DNA of 64,000 nt from Bugula neritina (taxonomy: Eukaryota > Bryozoa > Gymnolaemata > Cheilostomatida > Bugulidae), in NCBI GenBank assembly GCA_964035545.1, contig OZ037767.1, forward strand, positions 22,013,628 through 22,077,627, given 5' to 3'. Under the pieces are notes generated by a model. That model made no database searches and was not told the DNA's origin. It saw only the letters and a program-made list of their open reading frames with translations. A program made the position numbers and the translations under genes. Within the stretch, counting starts at the first letter, position 1, and each line of letters opens with the position of its first letter. Of the stretch, positions 1 through 12,700 are shown in pieces.

Positions 1-1871
1 CTGTTCATAACAATTCTAGTGGGTGATCATTGCTATTATACACAAACTTGCTACCCGAACAGGGCAGAGCAGAGATATAGGAAAGGATAGGATAGGTGAG
101 GCTTTCTATTTACACAAAGTGAACAAAGGAAAACCAACATGAAACAAAGATTTTCAAAATTCGTATCATCATAATATTATGTAAATGTTTTTTCATTTTC
201 TTGACAATACTTTAAATAGACAAAAGCTTATACTATCATCACCATACATAAAATGGTAGCATACGTTTTTGCTCAATAAAAAAGTAAGATATACAGTTCC
301 TCTTACTTATCTCAAACCACAAAAGTTTTGACTAGAGCAGCAGTATCAAGTACATGTTATGCCAAAGGTTCAATTCTTGACAATATGTTTAATTTGGAGA
401 AATTGCAAGTAAAATGTTTTACTTTGTATGCTCCAAATTTTAATATCAGCAAAAATCTTGCAAATTATATACTGCCTTATAATGTATCAGAAGACTAGCT
501 ATAAATTCAATGCATGTAACAGAATTAATATATAGCTAAAAATACTTTGGAGAAGAAATATGTAGTGATTTGATGATGCATGAAGGTAAAACTTTCAGTT
601 CTTATTAATGGTATTTTTCATTCTTTGCTCCCATGTTATTCAGCCTTGAAGACGACAGCTATATAACCATAATAAAAATTTCAATGTAAAGAGAGCTTAC
701 AACTCCAAGTATCACAAGAAGAGAAGCTGTTGACGTTAATGGGTAAATTGATTATAATAACATTATAATCAATAAATTCATCTCTGTTATCATAACATAT
801 TTGTACAACTGTTCAATTAATTTTGACACATGAGCAGTAACCTTTGGTTAATAGAACAATGTCACAGAGCGTTATACTTTGCTAAATTTGTTTTAATTCA
901 GTCTGCATAAAAATGAGCATACACTGCAGTAAAACTAACACTGGTATTAGATAATAGATTCCGTGTAGTAAATTTTAGTGTTTGTACCTTAAACAGTGGC
1001 AAGTCACAAACCTAAAATGTTATACAAGAACTCATTTATCTGCTATGACAGCCAGAACACTCCACAAAACATTAAGAAATTGTTTGTTTAGTTTTGAATA
1101 AATTATAATACTGTATTATAAGCTGTGGGCTAATAAAAGTTTGATGAATAGTTGAGTACAAAGCACCAACTGCAAAATGATGCAAATTATGTGTAAATTT
1201 TTCATAAGATCTGCGATAAACTGGTGAGTTGTTGCGTATACATTAGCATTAGGTTATCTAAGATTAACTGGGTCACATAAGTCTCTGACTATCTATTAAT
1301 AACATTCAAAGAAATTGAGTAGAATGCATCAAGTGTCAGTGAGTGAGGAATTATTAAAATATGTTTAGAACTACTAGAATGGTTGAGTATTAGCTAGTGA
1401 TTGTCCATGACTTTTTGTACTCATTTTTTGCCAAATAACAGAGTTAATGCAATGACCGAAGCTAAGTTCAGGGAAAGAGCTTCGTTAAAATTTACCACTT
1501 AAATATCATAAACATATGTTATGTCAGCATTAATTGCTAGACATTTTTTAAACTAATAAGTTATGCAAGTAATTTACAATTTAGTTTTTTACTTGAAAAT
1601 GCATTTGGTAATCCTTTTGAAATTAGTTTATGGTTTAAAAGATAGTTAAAAACTTATCCAAAACATAGCAATGCAACTGCTTAATAATTTGACTCTGCAG
1701 CCTGTTCAGCTAAGCACATTGCAGTGTAGGCGTGTATAAAATCTGGCAGTCCTCACCAGTATCCATGGCAACTGCACAAAAAAGGAAGTATCAGAGAGTT
1801 TAGCAACAAGTTGTGTGCTCCTAGAAGTGGGAAGGTGAAGACCTGATATGCAGATGAGGAGTGGCGGTGAA
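1..1871. other. AT-rich non-coding DNA, no gene seen
   Basis: I see no open frame of note, no exon with splice signals and no repeat structure in this stretch on either strand. It is ordinary AT-rich intergenic sequence leading up to the minisatellite. Confidence 0.6.
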
Positions 1872-2441
1872 AGGCAGCAGTGATAAGGTGAGCTATAGTT
1901 AGTAGACAGCAGTGATAAGGTGAGCTATAGCTAGTAGGCAGCAGTGATAAGGTGAGCTATAGCTAGTAGGCAGCTAGTGACAAGGTGAGGTGTAGCTAAT
2001 AGGCAGCAGTGATAAGGTGAGCTATAGTTAGTAGGCAGCTAGTAGCAAGGTGAGATATAGTTAGTAGGCAGCAGTAACAAGGTGAGGTATAGTTAGTAGG
2101 CAGCAGTAACAAGGTGAGGTATAGTTAGTAGGCAGCAGTAACAAGGTGAGGTATAGTTAGTAGGCAGCAGTAACAAGGTGAGGTATAGTTAGTAGGCAGC
2201 AGTAACAAGGTGAGGTATAGTTAGTAGGCAGCAGTAACAAGGTGAGGTATAGTTAGTAGGCAGCAGTAACAAGGTGAGGTATAGTTAGTAGGCAGCAGTA
2301 ACAAGGTGAGGTATAGTTAGTAGGCAGCAGTAACAAGGTGAGGTATAGTTAGTAGGCAGCAGTAACAAGGTGAGGTATAGTTAGTAGGCAGCAGTAACAA
2401 GGTGAGGTATAGTTAGTAGGCAGCAGTAACAAGGTGAGGTA
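1872..2441. repeat. 32-bp minisatellite, about 18 copies
   Basis: The unit contains GCAGCAGTAACAAGGTGAGG and is 32 bp long. Six left-hand copies vary: some read GTGATAAGG, some have GCAGCTAGTG and are a base or two longer, and some have CTATAG in place of GTATAG. From 2068 the array becomes twelve essentially identical copies in strict 32-bp register to about 2441. This is a diverged edge followed by a homogenised core, as expected from recent unequal exchange or slippage. It is not coding. Confidence 0.95.
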
Positions 2442-2749
2442 CAGGTGTAAGATTGGTAAACCTGTTATACCTCCATACCTGTAGCAGTCTCTCTAACCAA
2501 CATATCAACTGTTTCTTGCTGTAGCGAATAGCTATCAGCTTAGTAGAAAATCAGATTGTATAATATATCATTAATAGACAACAGCAACTGCTATATCTTT
2601 ATGGTGAGAAAGTACGAAATTTTTAAAATATCTTCAAGTGTGTGTGTCATTATCATAATTTAAAACCTCCATTAAGATACTCAAAACTGTTCTCAAATGT
2701 TCAACACATAACTTAACTATTTGATGTCTTTTTATTTCATTTTGCAGCA
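2442..2749. other. Non-coding spacer between two tandem arrays
   Basis: AT-rich sequence without a gene or repeat that I can see, between the 32-bp minisatellite and the AGTAC/ACTAC microsatellites. Confidence 0.6.
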
Positions 2750-3265
2750 ACAGTAGAGTAGAGTACAGTACAGTAGAGTGGAGTACAGTACAGTACAGTT
2801 ACAGTAAGTCCTTAAACTTCTTCTCTTCTACACTTGCTTTAAAGCACTTGTTATGCTACACTCCACAACATCACATCGCACCACACTACCCTGCACTACA
2901 TTACACTACACTACACTACATTATACTACACTATACTACACTACACTACAGTACACTACACTTCACCACATTACACTACACTGCACTGCACTACACTACA
3001 ATACACTACACTACACTATACTACACTTCACTACATTACACTACACTGCACTGCACTACACTACAATGCACTATAACCTACACTACACTACACTGCACTA
3101 TAACCTACACTACACTGCACTATAACCTACACTACACTGCACTACACTGCACTAACCTACACTACACTACACCACACCACACCACACCACACCACACCAC
3201 ACCACACCACACTACACTACACTGCATTAAACTACATTACACTACACTACACCATACTACACAAT
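2750..3265. repeat. Pentanucleotide microsatellites (AGTAC then ACTAC)
   Basis: A short AGTAC/AGTAG array (about 2750-2805) is followed, after about 45 bp, by a long impure ACTAC array (about 2849-3262) with ACCAC and GCACT variants. The two motifs are not reverse complements of each other. The long open frames here, rich in Leu-His-Tyr-Thr, are only the periodic translation of the 5-mer and are not genes. Confidence 0.95.
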
Positions 3266-6200
3266 AGTTGTTTTAACAGTTTTCTAATCGATATATTATT
3301 GTTTCATGAATGTTCCTTTATATAAAGCTGTCGAACCTCTGATTGAGTGTAATATTACCGTCATAAGTTATAACAAAATTTTCATTTATAAGTCATTTTT
3401 AACAACTTTTTAAGATATGCGCTCACAAATCATATTAGATTATGAGTAATTTCAACTTTTTTATTCAAAAAATAAGAATTATGTCAGAAATCTCCGATCA
3501 TGGTGCTAGACACGTGTCAATGTTTCGAAGTACCACAAGAATTCTAACTAATTTATGCAAAAAGTTAAGATTTATTGCAATCAGTTGTCAATCTAAAGCC
3601 AGTTAACTAGTAGCATATGATAGCAAAATATATTGCGCAACCAATCAGTGCTGAGTTTACACCATTCAGTGTCAACAATACAACCAATCACTGCGCACGT
3701 ATCATGTGTATGCAGTAGCCTGAAATATAAGCTCTAACTTATATAGTAATAAATGCAGCATTATTATACACAATGTAATTAAAAACTTCAAGTAATCAAT
3801 AAAATATTTCTTTGCCTAAGCCTATGAAACTCATGTTAAACGACTAAGAGAGTGAGTCTAAGTCGTGCCCATTCTTGCATTTAAATGGTTACATTTAAAA
3901 GGCTATTCACACGCGCAGGTATAGCTATGGTTTACTATGTATGGTTACTACACAACGCATGCAGGTAGTATGTAGTACATAGATTGTTAGATTGTTCAAT
4001 GGGCACGATATTGCGATAAACTAGCTTGCTGCATAAGTTTCATTGTACACACAAGTGAATCTATCAAAATAAAAGCTCATTCAGTACTACTCTCATTGTA
4101 ATCACCTTCTTTCAAAGGCAATAAGTCGGTTTGATCTGTCGCTGAAACATTGCATTATCAGGTTAGTACCAGTTTTAGTGTGAGATGTGGCAAAGCTGAC
4201 ACCTTGCTTTGAAGCTAATGGTTGTATGGCTGTAAAGTTCTCATCTTTTCTGAACTAAACTTTAGTCCATCTGTTAATGACAACTGAAAATTTATTTCTA
4301 AAGTTTGGTGTAAGCAAGTGAAAGAAGCTACGAGTATAGATATATTACTATTTATAGATTTTACTGTAATTAAACAGTAGGTAGTGATACTTTATAGTTT
4401 GTTAATACTTATTATATGTAGGTTAGTATGCACATGTTACTGTGTTACTGGACCCTTTCAGCTCATTGATTACACTATATTGAAACTCTATCTAAAAGCT
4501 TGGCTTAGAACCAATGTACATATATGCCTAAGGGCTGAGGTTTTTTTGAAAAGTGTCACAAATGAGCCATCCACATAACAAAGTAAAAACGTAAAAACTA
4601 ATTTTATTAAAGTTTTTATCATACGTCAACATTTTCAGCTAAAGATATGTGCGAATTGTAGCATAAATTTGCAACATAAGAAGTTATTCAATAAAAATAA
4701 CACCAACTTAATATGTTATATAAACTCTAATTGTTTGATTGATCTGCAGAAAACTTAAAACTGTCTAGTAGAAGTTTTACAGCTGCAAGTAAACGGAATT
4801 ATAGGTCACTTTGTGGGACTTATTTTGCTTCTTGGATCTTGAAATTAAAGTATACAACAGTTTCTGTTGTGAGGAGTCTGGGGTTAGAAATTCTATTTAA
4901 TAGAACTGAAATCATGAGCATTTAAGTTTTTATCTTGATTTTTGAATTAGGGATAGCCTGTATTGAAGAGTAGTCATTGTTTGTGCTGGTGTGGAATATG
5001 AAAAGTCCTATTATGGTCAGCATATATATACAGCCCTCTCACTGTTATCAACATCTGTCACACATCATTCTAACATGCTCATCACTATACTATGTGTACA
5101 AATCAATTATTCTTCAACTTTTCCCAACACTGATGTTGCATTGCCATTGTTCTGTAGAAAGTCTACAGGGCAATCAGTGCATATAAAGATACACTGCTTG
5201 TCTTTTGAGACTTCCTTTATAGTTCATGTTTTGTTTTCTCTTCCATCTGCTGGGTTTCTAATATCTATGATCTACAAAATTGCTAGCTGGTGAAGTGATC
5301 TTTCTATAGCAAATAGTAAGAATCAAAGTGTGGGTTTTTATGTTAATCTACTGTATCCGTTTGAGCAGTTAAGTAATTAAAACTGTCCAGGTAGAGTACT
5401 CAATATTTCATAACCACTGATTGCATACTTTACAAGTAGAAATAAATAATTTAACTTTGCTTTGAACACTTTGCTTAGAAAGATCGTGCTTAAGGGTGTG
5501 CCGATGCCTAGATAAGATTGTTTAATGTCTACTCCATAAATTTAATATGGTTAAGTCAAGTCCCACTAAATAGAACCATTAATCAAATACTATCACTACA
5601 AGCTGCTAGCTAGACGACTTTCTCTGACACTCCACAGGCATAATATATTATTCTGCCCATTACTTGTTCACACAAGTTCACTGACTGCAATCCTTAGAAA
5701 TCTTACAAATTTTAAAGTAACAAGTGTGTGTTTTGCTTCACTGTAAGAAATAATGAGCACTGGGTGGACAAGCATAAGATGTATATTCAATTAGCAAATT
5801 TAATTCACTGGAAAATGTTTAAAAGGTCATTAGTCTAACAGCCTAGAGGTGTGTGCACTAAGTGTGTATAATTGAACTTATGATGTTATCCAAACTTTAC
5901 CTTCAGGAAAGCAGTTCTTGGTTCATTCTTATTTGCTTTATTTAAGCAATTCTACCGACTTTAAGCCGTTATTCAATTTTTTAGTTTGCTAATCAGTTTA
6001 CCTTAATTCCACAGTGTAAAAAGCAAAGATTCCAGTAAAAGTCTACCAAGCTTAAAAATACTTAATTTACACAGAATGGTTAGTTAGAAACTAGCAACTA
6101 TAATATTAATAAATCTTTCCAATTTATAGCCAGACAGGATTGAGAGATAAGCATCAGCTTAATTTGCAGTTTTGATTATCTACACTTGAAGCTCAATCAC

Positions 6201-7345
6201 TAACTTCATAGCAATGTGGAACTGGGTTTCTTATTTTAAAGACACTTTATTATCTATTTGTTTTTTTTTATTTATAATCATAACTTATTTGCTACTAAGA
6301 AATTTTCCCATCACTGTCTAACTATACAAGATAATACAATTTTATCCTTTCTCACCAGCTCTATAATATGCATTCAGCATTTGATGTATGCAGATTAGTC
6401 CCATCAAATGTAGAAACTGTTGAGAATGATTTTAATAACCTGATTAATTATAGCTTTGCTCATACAGCCACTTTGGGTGGACCAGAAAGTCAGGTTTATT
6501 GATCTCATTTTCTACACACCCTCTTTACCATCTGAACCCACATGGTACTCAATGGCCCAACCCATCAACCCTGTGGCTCACACACCAAGTCTCTTAGCAA
6601 ATAATTGAAAAACTACTTCACTGTTTGGCAGGTCTATCTTAAGGACATGTAGATAACATGAATACTCGCATGCTTAGATAGCAATGTAGCTCTGCAGTAA
6701 ATTTATACAAGAAGGGTATATGCAGATATAGCGAGTGTAAAAATGCTGTTTATTATAATTCCCAATATATGAATACAATAAATTATAGTCTAGACTTAAT
6801 TTACTGCATTAATTAGAAAAAATTGAAGGATTGATTTGTGTTGACAGTTGTTTGTCACCGAATAGAGATTTATTTTCTGTATACCAAACCAAATAGCTTC
6901 CACGTTGTCAGCTGCTCAACTTTTTATGTATAAGATAGTATATTGCTATGTATGCTACTGCCAGGTTCTGACTGAAACACCCGCACTCTATGCTCATGCA
7001 ATCTAAAACTTGGTCAGTTCAATGATCAAACTCTTAGACCAAGGCCACCACGTAGCCTTTTAATGAGATCTAAAGAAAGTTTTGGCAGTTACACTAACCC
7101 AGTCTAGCAATATTCTAAATATAACTAATATTCCTTCAATCTCCACTGTGAACAGTCCATCATTGTGAGTAATAAAGACAATTTAGTTTTATGCAGTAAG
7201 TTAGTAAGGTTGTGTCTGACTTTGGTCATCAGTAAAATAGTATAGCAATGTAGTTGAACTAAAAGATTCAAAAGTAAAGCTATTATATATAATCTATTCA
7301 AACACTATCAGTTTATTAACAGCTGCTGTTTATTGATTTCATGTA
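3266..7345. other. Non-coding DNA, no gene seen
   Basis: About 4 kb of AT-rich sequence. The few short open frames (for example at 4384-4578 and 4991-5293) have neither splice support nor recognisable protein character. A stretch on the minus strand near 6965-7065 has a weak tRNA-like look (GGTCTAAGAG) and may be an old SINE head. I would not annotate more than that. Confidence 0.5.
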
Positions 7346-7485
7346 TGGCAAGGTGAACCAGGCTACTGTACACATGTCAAAGTACAGCAGGTTGCTGCTT
7401 ATACGTATGACAAGGCGCAGCAGGTTCTTGTATGCATGGCAAGGTGCAGCAGGTTCTTGTATACATAACAAGGTGCATCAGGTTG
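7346..7485. repeat. Degenerate 29-bp tandem repeat
   Basis: About four to five imperfect copies of a unit containing AAGGTGCAGCAGGTTCTTGT followed by ATGCATGGC or ATACATAAC. The two central copies are the best matched; the outer ones carry several changes. Non-coding. Confidence 0.75.
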
Positions 7486-8167
7486 TTGGCTGACAGATGA
7501 TTTGCAGCAAACTGCCTGAGAAGCATTGTTCAAGTATCAAGATGTGCATAAAGCAAGCTAATAAGTGACCATATTGGCCTTTGTTATGCACTGTACTTCG
7601 ACTTTAGTTTAGCTCATCCAGCATACTTCTTGAACAATATTAGTGAAAAGAATATGCTGTGTATTTCAGGCATAATAGAACCTAAAGCTATGTATATAAT
7701 ATGAGCTACTTGCTACAATAGAAATAATAGCTATTTTCTTGAACTTGTAGTTATATAATTTTCAACAATAATAAGCCTTTATATTCACTTTGAGTTGCAG
7801 CATGTCTTATAAAAACTGTGAAGATTGTAGAAATTTAAATTAAACTAAATGCTCCAATATGGTGAAAGGCTTTTTAAAACCCTCTCACCACTAGACCACA
7901 GCTGCCTTTCCTCAACATCTGCTACTGTTAGTGAATATTTGAAATTAGTTTCCCCTCCATAAGCAAGTTTGAACTTGTTGTTGGAGGATAACTCGTACAC
8001 ATACTCAGATAGCATCTATGATGGAAATATTCTATCATTTAACCATTTGCAAGTATCTTTTGTAAATTTTGCACTTTTAGTCCGTAAATAATAAATTATT
8101 TTGTGCTACGGTAGCAATAAAGTTAAAAATATCAACTAAGGAAGCACTGGCTAACTAAACACAAGGG

Positions 8168-8341
8168 CATTGACTGTGATCCGTGTTCCAAGAAGAGCCC
8201 TTAGCAATATTAAGAAGGGCGTTCTCTCATAACTGATCTTTTGCCACAGTAGAGAATAAGTCTTTAGTCTACTTTAAAAAGATCATTTCCATCAGAAGTT
8301 CTCACGGGATGACAACTATTCACACACATGAGTATTTTATC
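8168..8341 (+). mobile_element. Decayed copy of the tRNA-derived SINE (copy D)
   Basis: The body and tail align by eye with the better copies near 16.7, 61.3 and 63.1 kb. Shared parts are the CCTTAG..TTAGGAAG-like centre, the TTTGCCACA block, AATAAGTC..TTAGTC, TTTAAAAAGAT, TCTCACGGGATG and the end CACATGAGT. The tRNA-like head is nearly gone. It is the oldest looking of the four copies. Confidence 0.6.
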
Positions 8342-9759
8342 AGCTTACAATTATTAACATCTTTTTGATGTGCATGTCCCATGCCATACGCTTATTCACA
8401 TTTCTTATCTACTCTAGCATGTTAATGGTTTATACTGCTGCATTGTTTTACATAGTGGTAATTTATATTCTACAATATAATATTGTACTTCATATTATAT
8501 TGAGCATTATATTTTATATACTACACATTTTATATATAATCTATAGTCTAGACTCTAGACTTTATTCTTATAGTGTACATATGTTATACTTATACACAGT
8601 ACCAGGGCATACATACCATACATACTGTAAAAAAATATAATTCACCAGGAATTGATTGAGTTTTTCAGCTAACTTTGTTGCACTAACAAAATATTTTTCC
8701 ACAAGCACCTTAAAGACATCTGAAGCAAAATGTCATTTTAACCAACTTCCATGTCAAAATGCTTCAGATTATCAATGGTTAAGATAACTTTAAATGAGAA
8801 ATATCCAACATGTTTTTGGTGTTTGCAAGTTGCAGCTTTGTAGTGTCTAGAAGCTGGCTTTTAAATGTATATCTTAAACATCTTAAGATAAAATTGGCAA
8901 ACAGATATTCACAAATCATGAGGACAAAATTAGGAGCTACTCCTGCCAGTTTATTATAATATTCTTCGTATTACCCAAATGTGAAGCAGTAGTTTTAAAA
9001 GTTTGGCAGCTCCAATATTTTAAGATTCTGGTCTCACAACTGGTCAGTGAAAAAAGTGGTTTTTTGCAGTTCTCATTAACTTTCGCTGCTTTTACTGTTT
9101 CCACCACTTAGAACCCCCCATCTTTTACCTGTCTAAGAAGTGTGCTAAATGGAGTGGATAATAACTCATCTGACTTTCTAAGAACCTATAGTAGTTTTGC
9201 CAACACTCAGGCCAATAGGGCATGGCATTACTCCAAGTTTCAGCTAAAACCTGTAAATCCATAATTCCAATTACTAACACACAATGCACCAGCTCTGCCA
9301 GGTAGTGTCGCAACTTTATTAAGAATACATTTGGCAATGTTTTTAATATCCAAAGGCCACCTTCTTTACCAATAAAACTTTTACTCCCAGTGAATATAAT
9401 AGTGATGAGAAATACAGAGATATTTATATATCTTTTGGCAGGGCTCACTTAGTAACATAATATTCGAAAACTGTTTCCATGGTAAAGCCATTCTGCAATC
9501 TCAACTTACTTCTCTCAGAGTAAAAGAATTTACATACAACAGTTGCTTACACTTTGTAACCAATAATATTGCAAAATTAACTGCTTCGTCATACTAGAAA
9601 ATAATATATTTTGATAATTTATCTTTATTGACACATATCTCTAGGCTTAATCCTTCTTATAAAAAGTGATATTGAATTAATTGAATTTTTTTTGTATTTT
9701 AGTGCAGTCTTATTCTTCAATCTCTCTCTGCACAAGCTTAGCTGCTAGTTATTGCCAAA
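8342..9759. other. Intergenic DNA upstream of the PTB adaptor gene
   Basis: AT-rich. It holds one unusual minus-strand open frame at 9125-9448, treated under findings as a possible scrap of a LINE. A TTTTAG at about 9697-9702 could be the 3' splice site of a 5'-UTR exon for the gene that starts at 9760. Confidence 0.5.
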
Positions 9760-12700
9760 ATGACAACTAAGAAAATCACCAACACTTTTGGCACAGTACA
9801 GTCAGGTCTGGAGTCGGCATGGAACAGGATAGTTATGGGAGTGAGGACAAGGAAGATGCCTAAGACTATAAAAAGGGTCAAAGAGACATTTTCTAAAGGA
9901 ACAAAACATTCAGGTACCTAATGTTCAGATAGAAAGACATTGGTAGGGTATTAATTCACACAGTAGAGTGTGTAGAGGGTAACAAACAGAGTATATGGGT
10001 ATATTGTGTAGACTGTAGAGGGTAACAAATAGGGTATCAGTAAGCACAGTAAATGGTAATATCAATATATACTGTGGAAATAGGTCACCAGAATAAAGGA
10101 AGTAATTTCTTTCAGCAAAAACTGTATAGATTTTTGTTGTTATACAATGATGACTGTGTACAAAAATATATATGTTATGTGTAGAAGTTATAATCTGTAG
10201 CTATTAGATAGTTGTCATTACTTGATATGTAATCAACTATTGCTGTTTGCCTGTCGCTATCACTTATCAAATAACACTTAGTTTGCAGTTATCTTAATAA
10301 TTTGTTTTTGTGTAAGTTGGTACATTTGATACTAAAAAGATGAGCCATCCCATTATAGAAGATGCAGAAAAAGCTTTACTTTACTTGAATTATTTTTCAA
10401 CCTTTCTGTTGAACTGCATATAGTTTGCAGCATGTTATTTGTCTACAGTATATATCTCAATCGCATTATAGTATAATCATGGTTATGCAATAACGTTATA
10501 GCTAAATTATATATATAACATTGTAATTCAGGAAAAAAATTGATGGTTTAGTGGTGATACATTTATATTTATATGAAAAAGAAAATATCCTAATGAAGTT
10601 ACTTTTATACTTAGTTTTCTTTCTGAAATGGCAAGTTTTTAGGCTAGTCTGAAGTCCCCAACAATTTAAGCTTGTCGCACAGTTTAAAAGTGACCTTATT
10701 CAATAGTCTCTTTTCTGAAAAGGTCTGTCTTCTAACTGGGAACAAGAATACAGAGAAAGAGATATGCTGGACCACACAGCCTTCTACTCACAATATATGG
10801 GCAGCACCCTAGTTGAAGAACTAGTAAATCAAGAACCTGGGGCTAATTACTATAATACAGGACAGAGCACTAAAGCCTTAGATAGAATAGTCAGAATGGT
10901 ATGTTAAAAATGGACTAAAAGGAAATATTTACCTAATCTAAGTACAATCTGAATACAATCTGGTGTTACACTGTAGTTAATTCAACTTGAGTGCTCTTGT
11001 TTATAACATAACACTATTTTATGCTTGTAGAGTCGTCATAAAAGCTTAGTTCAAGTGAATATCTTGGTAAATCCATCAGGCATCCAAGTAGTTAAAGGAA
11101 GTGATAAATCTACTTTATTACAAGTTCCCATGGAAAGGTAAGCTAACTCCTAATTTGTTCTCTGAGTGCACATTCAGCATATAATTTTAAAATAAATGTC
11201 AAACTGATATCATGTAGGGAGTTTGGAATATGTTTTGACTAAAAGCAATTATTAGTTAGTTAGAATCCAATTCTATTTGCTTATAGTCAACAATAATATA
11301 TATTATAATTGACAAGAGAAATAAAACTCTAGAGGGATGCTAGTTGATTTATTAAACATTCAGTTCTAATTTTCTTGGAATCTGCAATGTATATTAATAT
11401 AACAAAAGAAATAGCAATTCTAGGATAGTGCAATGAACCATCAGGTGTAAACATGCTATTGGGCATTGAGCTAGCATCTACAGTTCATTGATTGGCTCTA
11501 GATTTCACTCATTTGCTGTATAACCAATCACCCGCTCAGTAGCACATTGTGATGTCCTGACTATCAAATATTTGATCTTGTTACACTGATGTCACTAGAT
11601 TTTAAAACTTGAATAATTTCTAGTTCTAGTAATATTCAATAGCAGTTCCATACTTTAAAGTGAAATTCAACTAGCATGCTATGTTTCATCAACCCTTTTG
11701 TTTTCAGAATAACATTTAGTACAAATGACAGAAAATACAGTAAAGTAACTGCTTTCATAGCAAAAAACAATGTGAATGACACCATGGAGTGTCACGCTTT
11801 TCTGTGCCACAGACAAAAGATGGTGAGTTATCTTCTCCCTGCACTTACCTTTGAGTACTAGTATAATAGTATATAGTACTAGTATAATAGTATATAGTAT
11901 ACTAGTATAATACTGTATAGTACTAGTATATTACTGTATAGTACTAGTATAATACTATACAGTACTAGTATAATACTATACAGTACTAGTATAATACTAT
12001 ATAGTACTAGTATAATATTAGATGGTACTAGTATAATACTATACAGTACTAGTATAATACTATACAGTACTAGTATAATACTATACAGTACTAGTATAAT
12101 ACTATACAGTACTAGTATAATACTAGAGCAGTATAATATTAGATGGTACTAGTATAACACTAGAGCAATATAGTATTAGAAGATACTTGTATAATATTAG
12201 CCACATCATATTAGTTACAGTTACATCATAGTCTTGTTTACCTGGGCATATAAAACTTACTATATCTGATCATAATAAGTGTTGTTTTGTAACTATTTTT
12301 TCTTTTAAGGCCAAAGCCATAGCTGATGCCCTCTCGCTAGCATATGTGCAGCATAAAGAAGCTGCCCTTAAAACTGAGGCTAACAATACCCAACCACCAG
12401 ATACGCAGTTTTCTAAGGGAGATAACTTCAACATTGACAATGATGTCTCCACAGCAAACGGGCACTTAGTAGATTGTGAGAATAATGAAAAGGCCTTGGA
12501 GGTAATTGTATTTACTGACTATGCAAACATTAATATTGCATCAATAATGCTACATTTTATTCACGGCACACAAGCATGTGGTTGAACATCATTTTAGTTC
12601 AGGTGAACAATACTTAAATCTAGCTTTTACTCAATGTGAAAGCGATGTCTCATTCTTTATGCACGAAGCTTCAAAAAGTAATTTCATGCTAATTTTTATT

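Noticed and set aside
2848-3267. 139- and 90-codon open frames rich in Leu, His, Tyr and Thr
   Set aside because: They are translations of the ACTAC pentanucleotide array, whose 5-bp period avoids stops in several frames.
7860-7910. tRNA-like A box (GGTCTAGTGGT) on the minus strand
   Set aside because: No matching B box at the right distance and no similarity to the SINE body.
8365-8640. 91-codon hydrophobic plus-strand frame
   Set aside because: Low-complexity AT-rich translation (Ile/Tyr/Leu) with no splice or start context. It follows a SINE tail.
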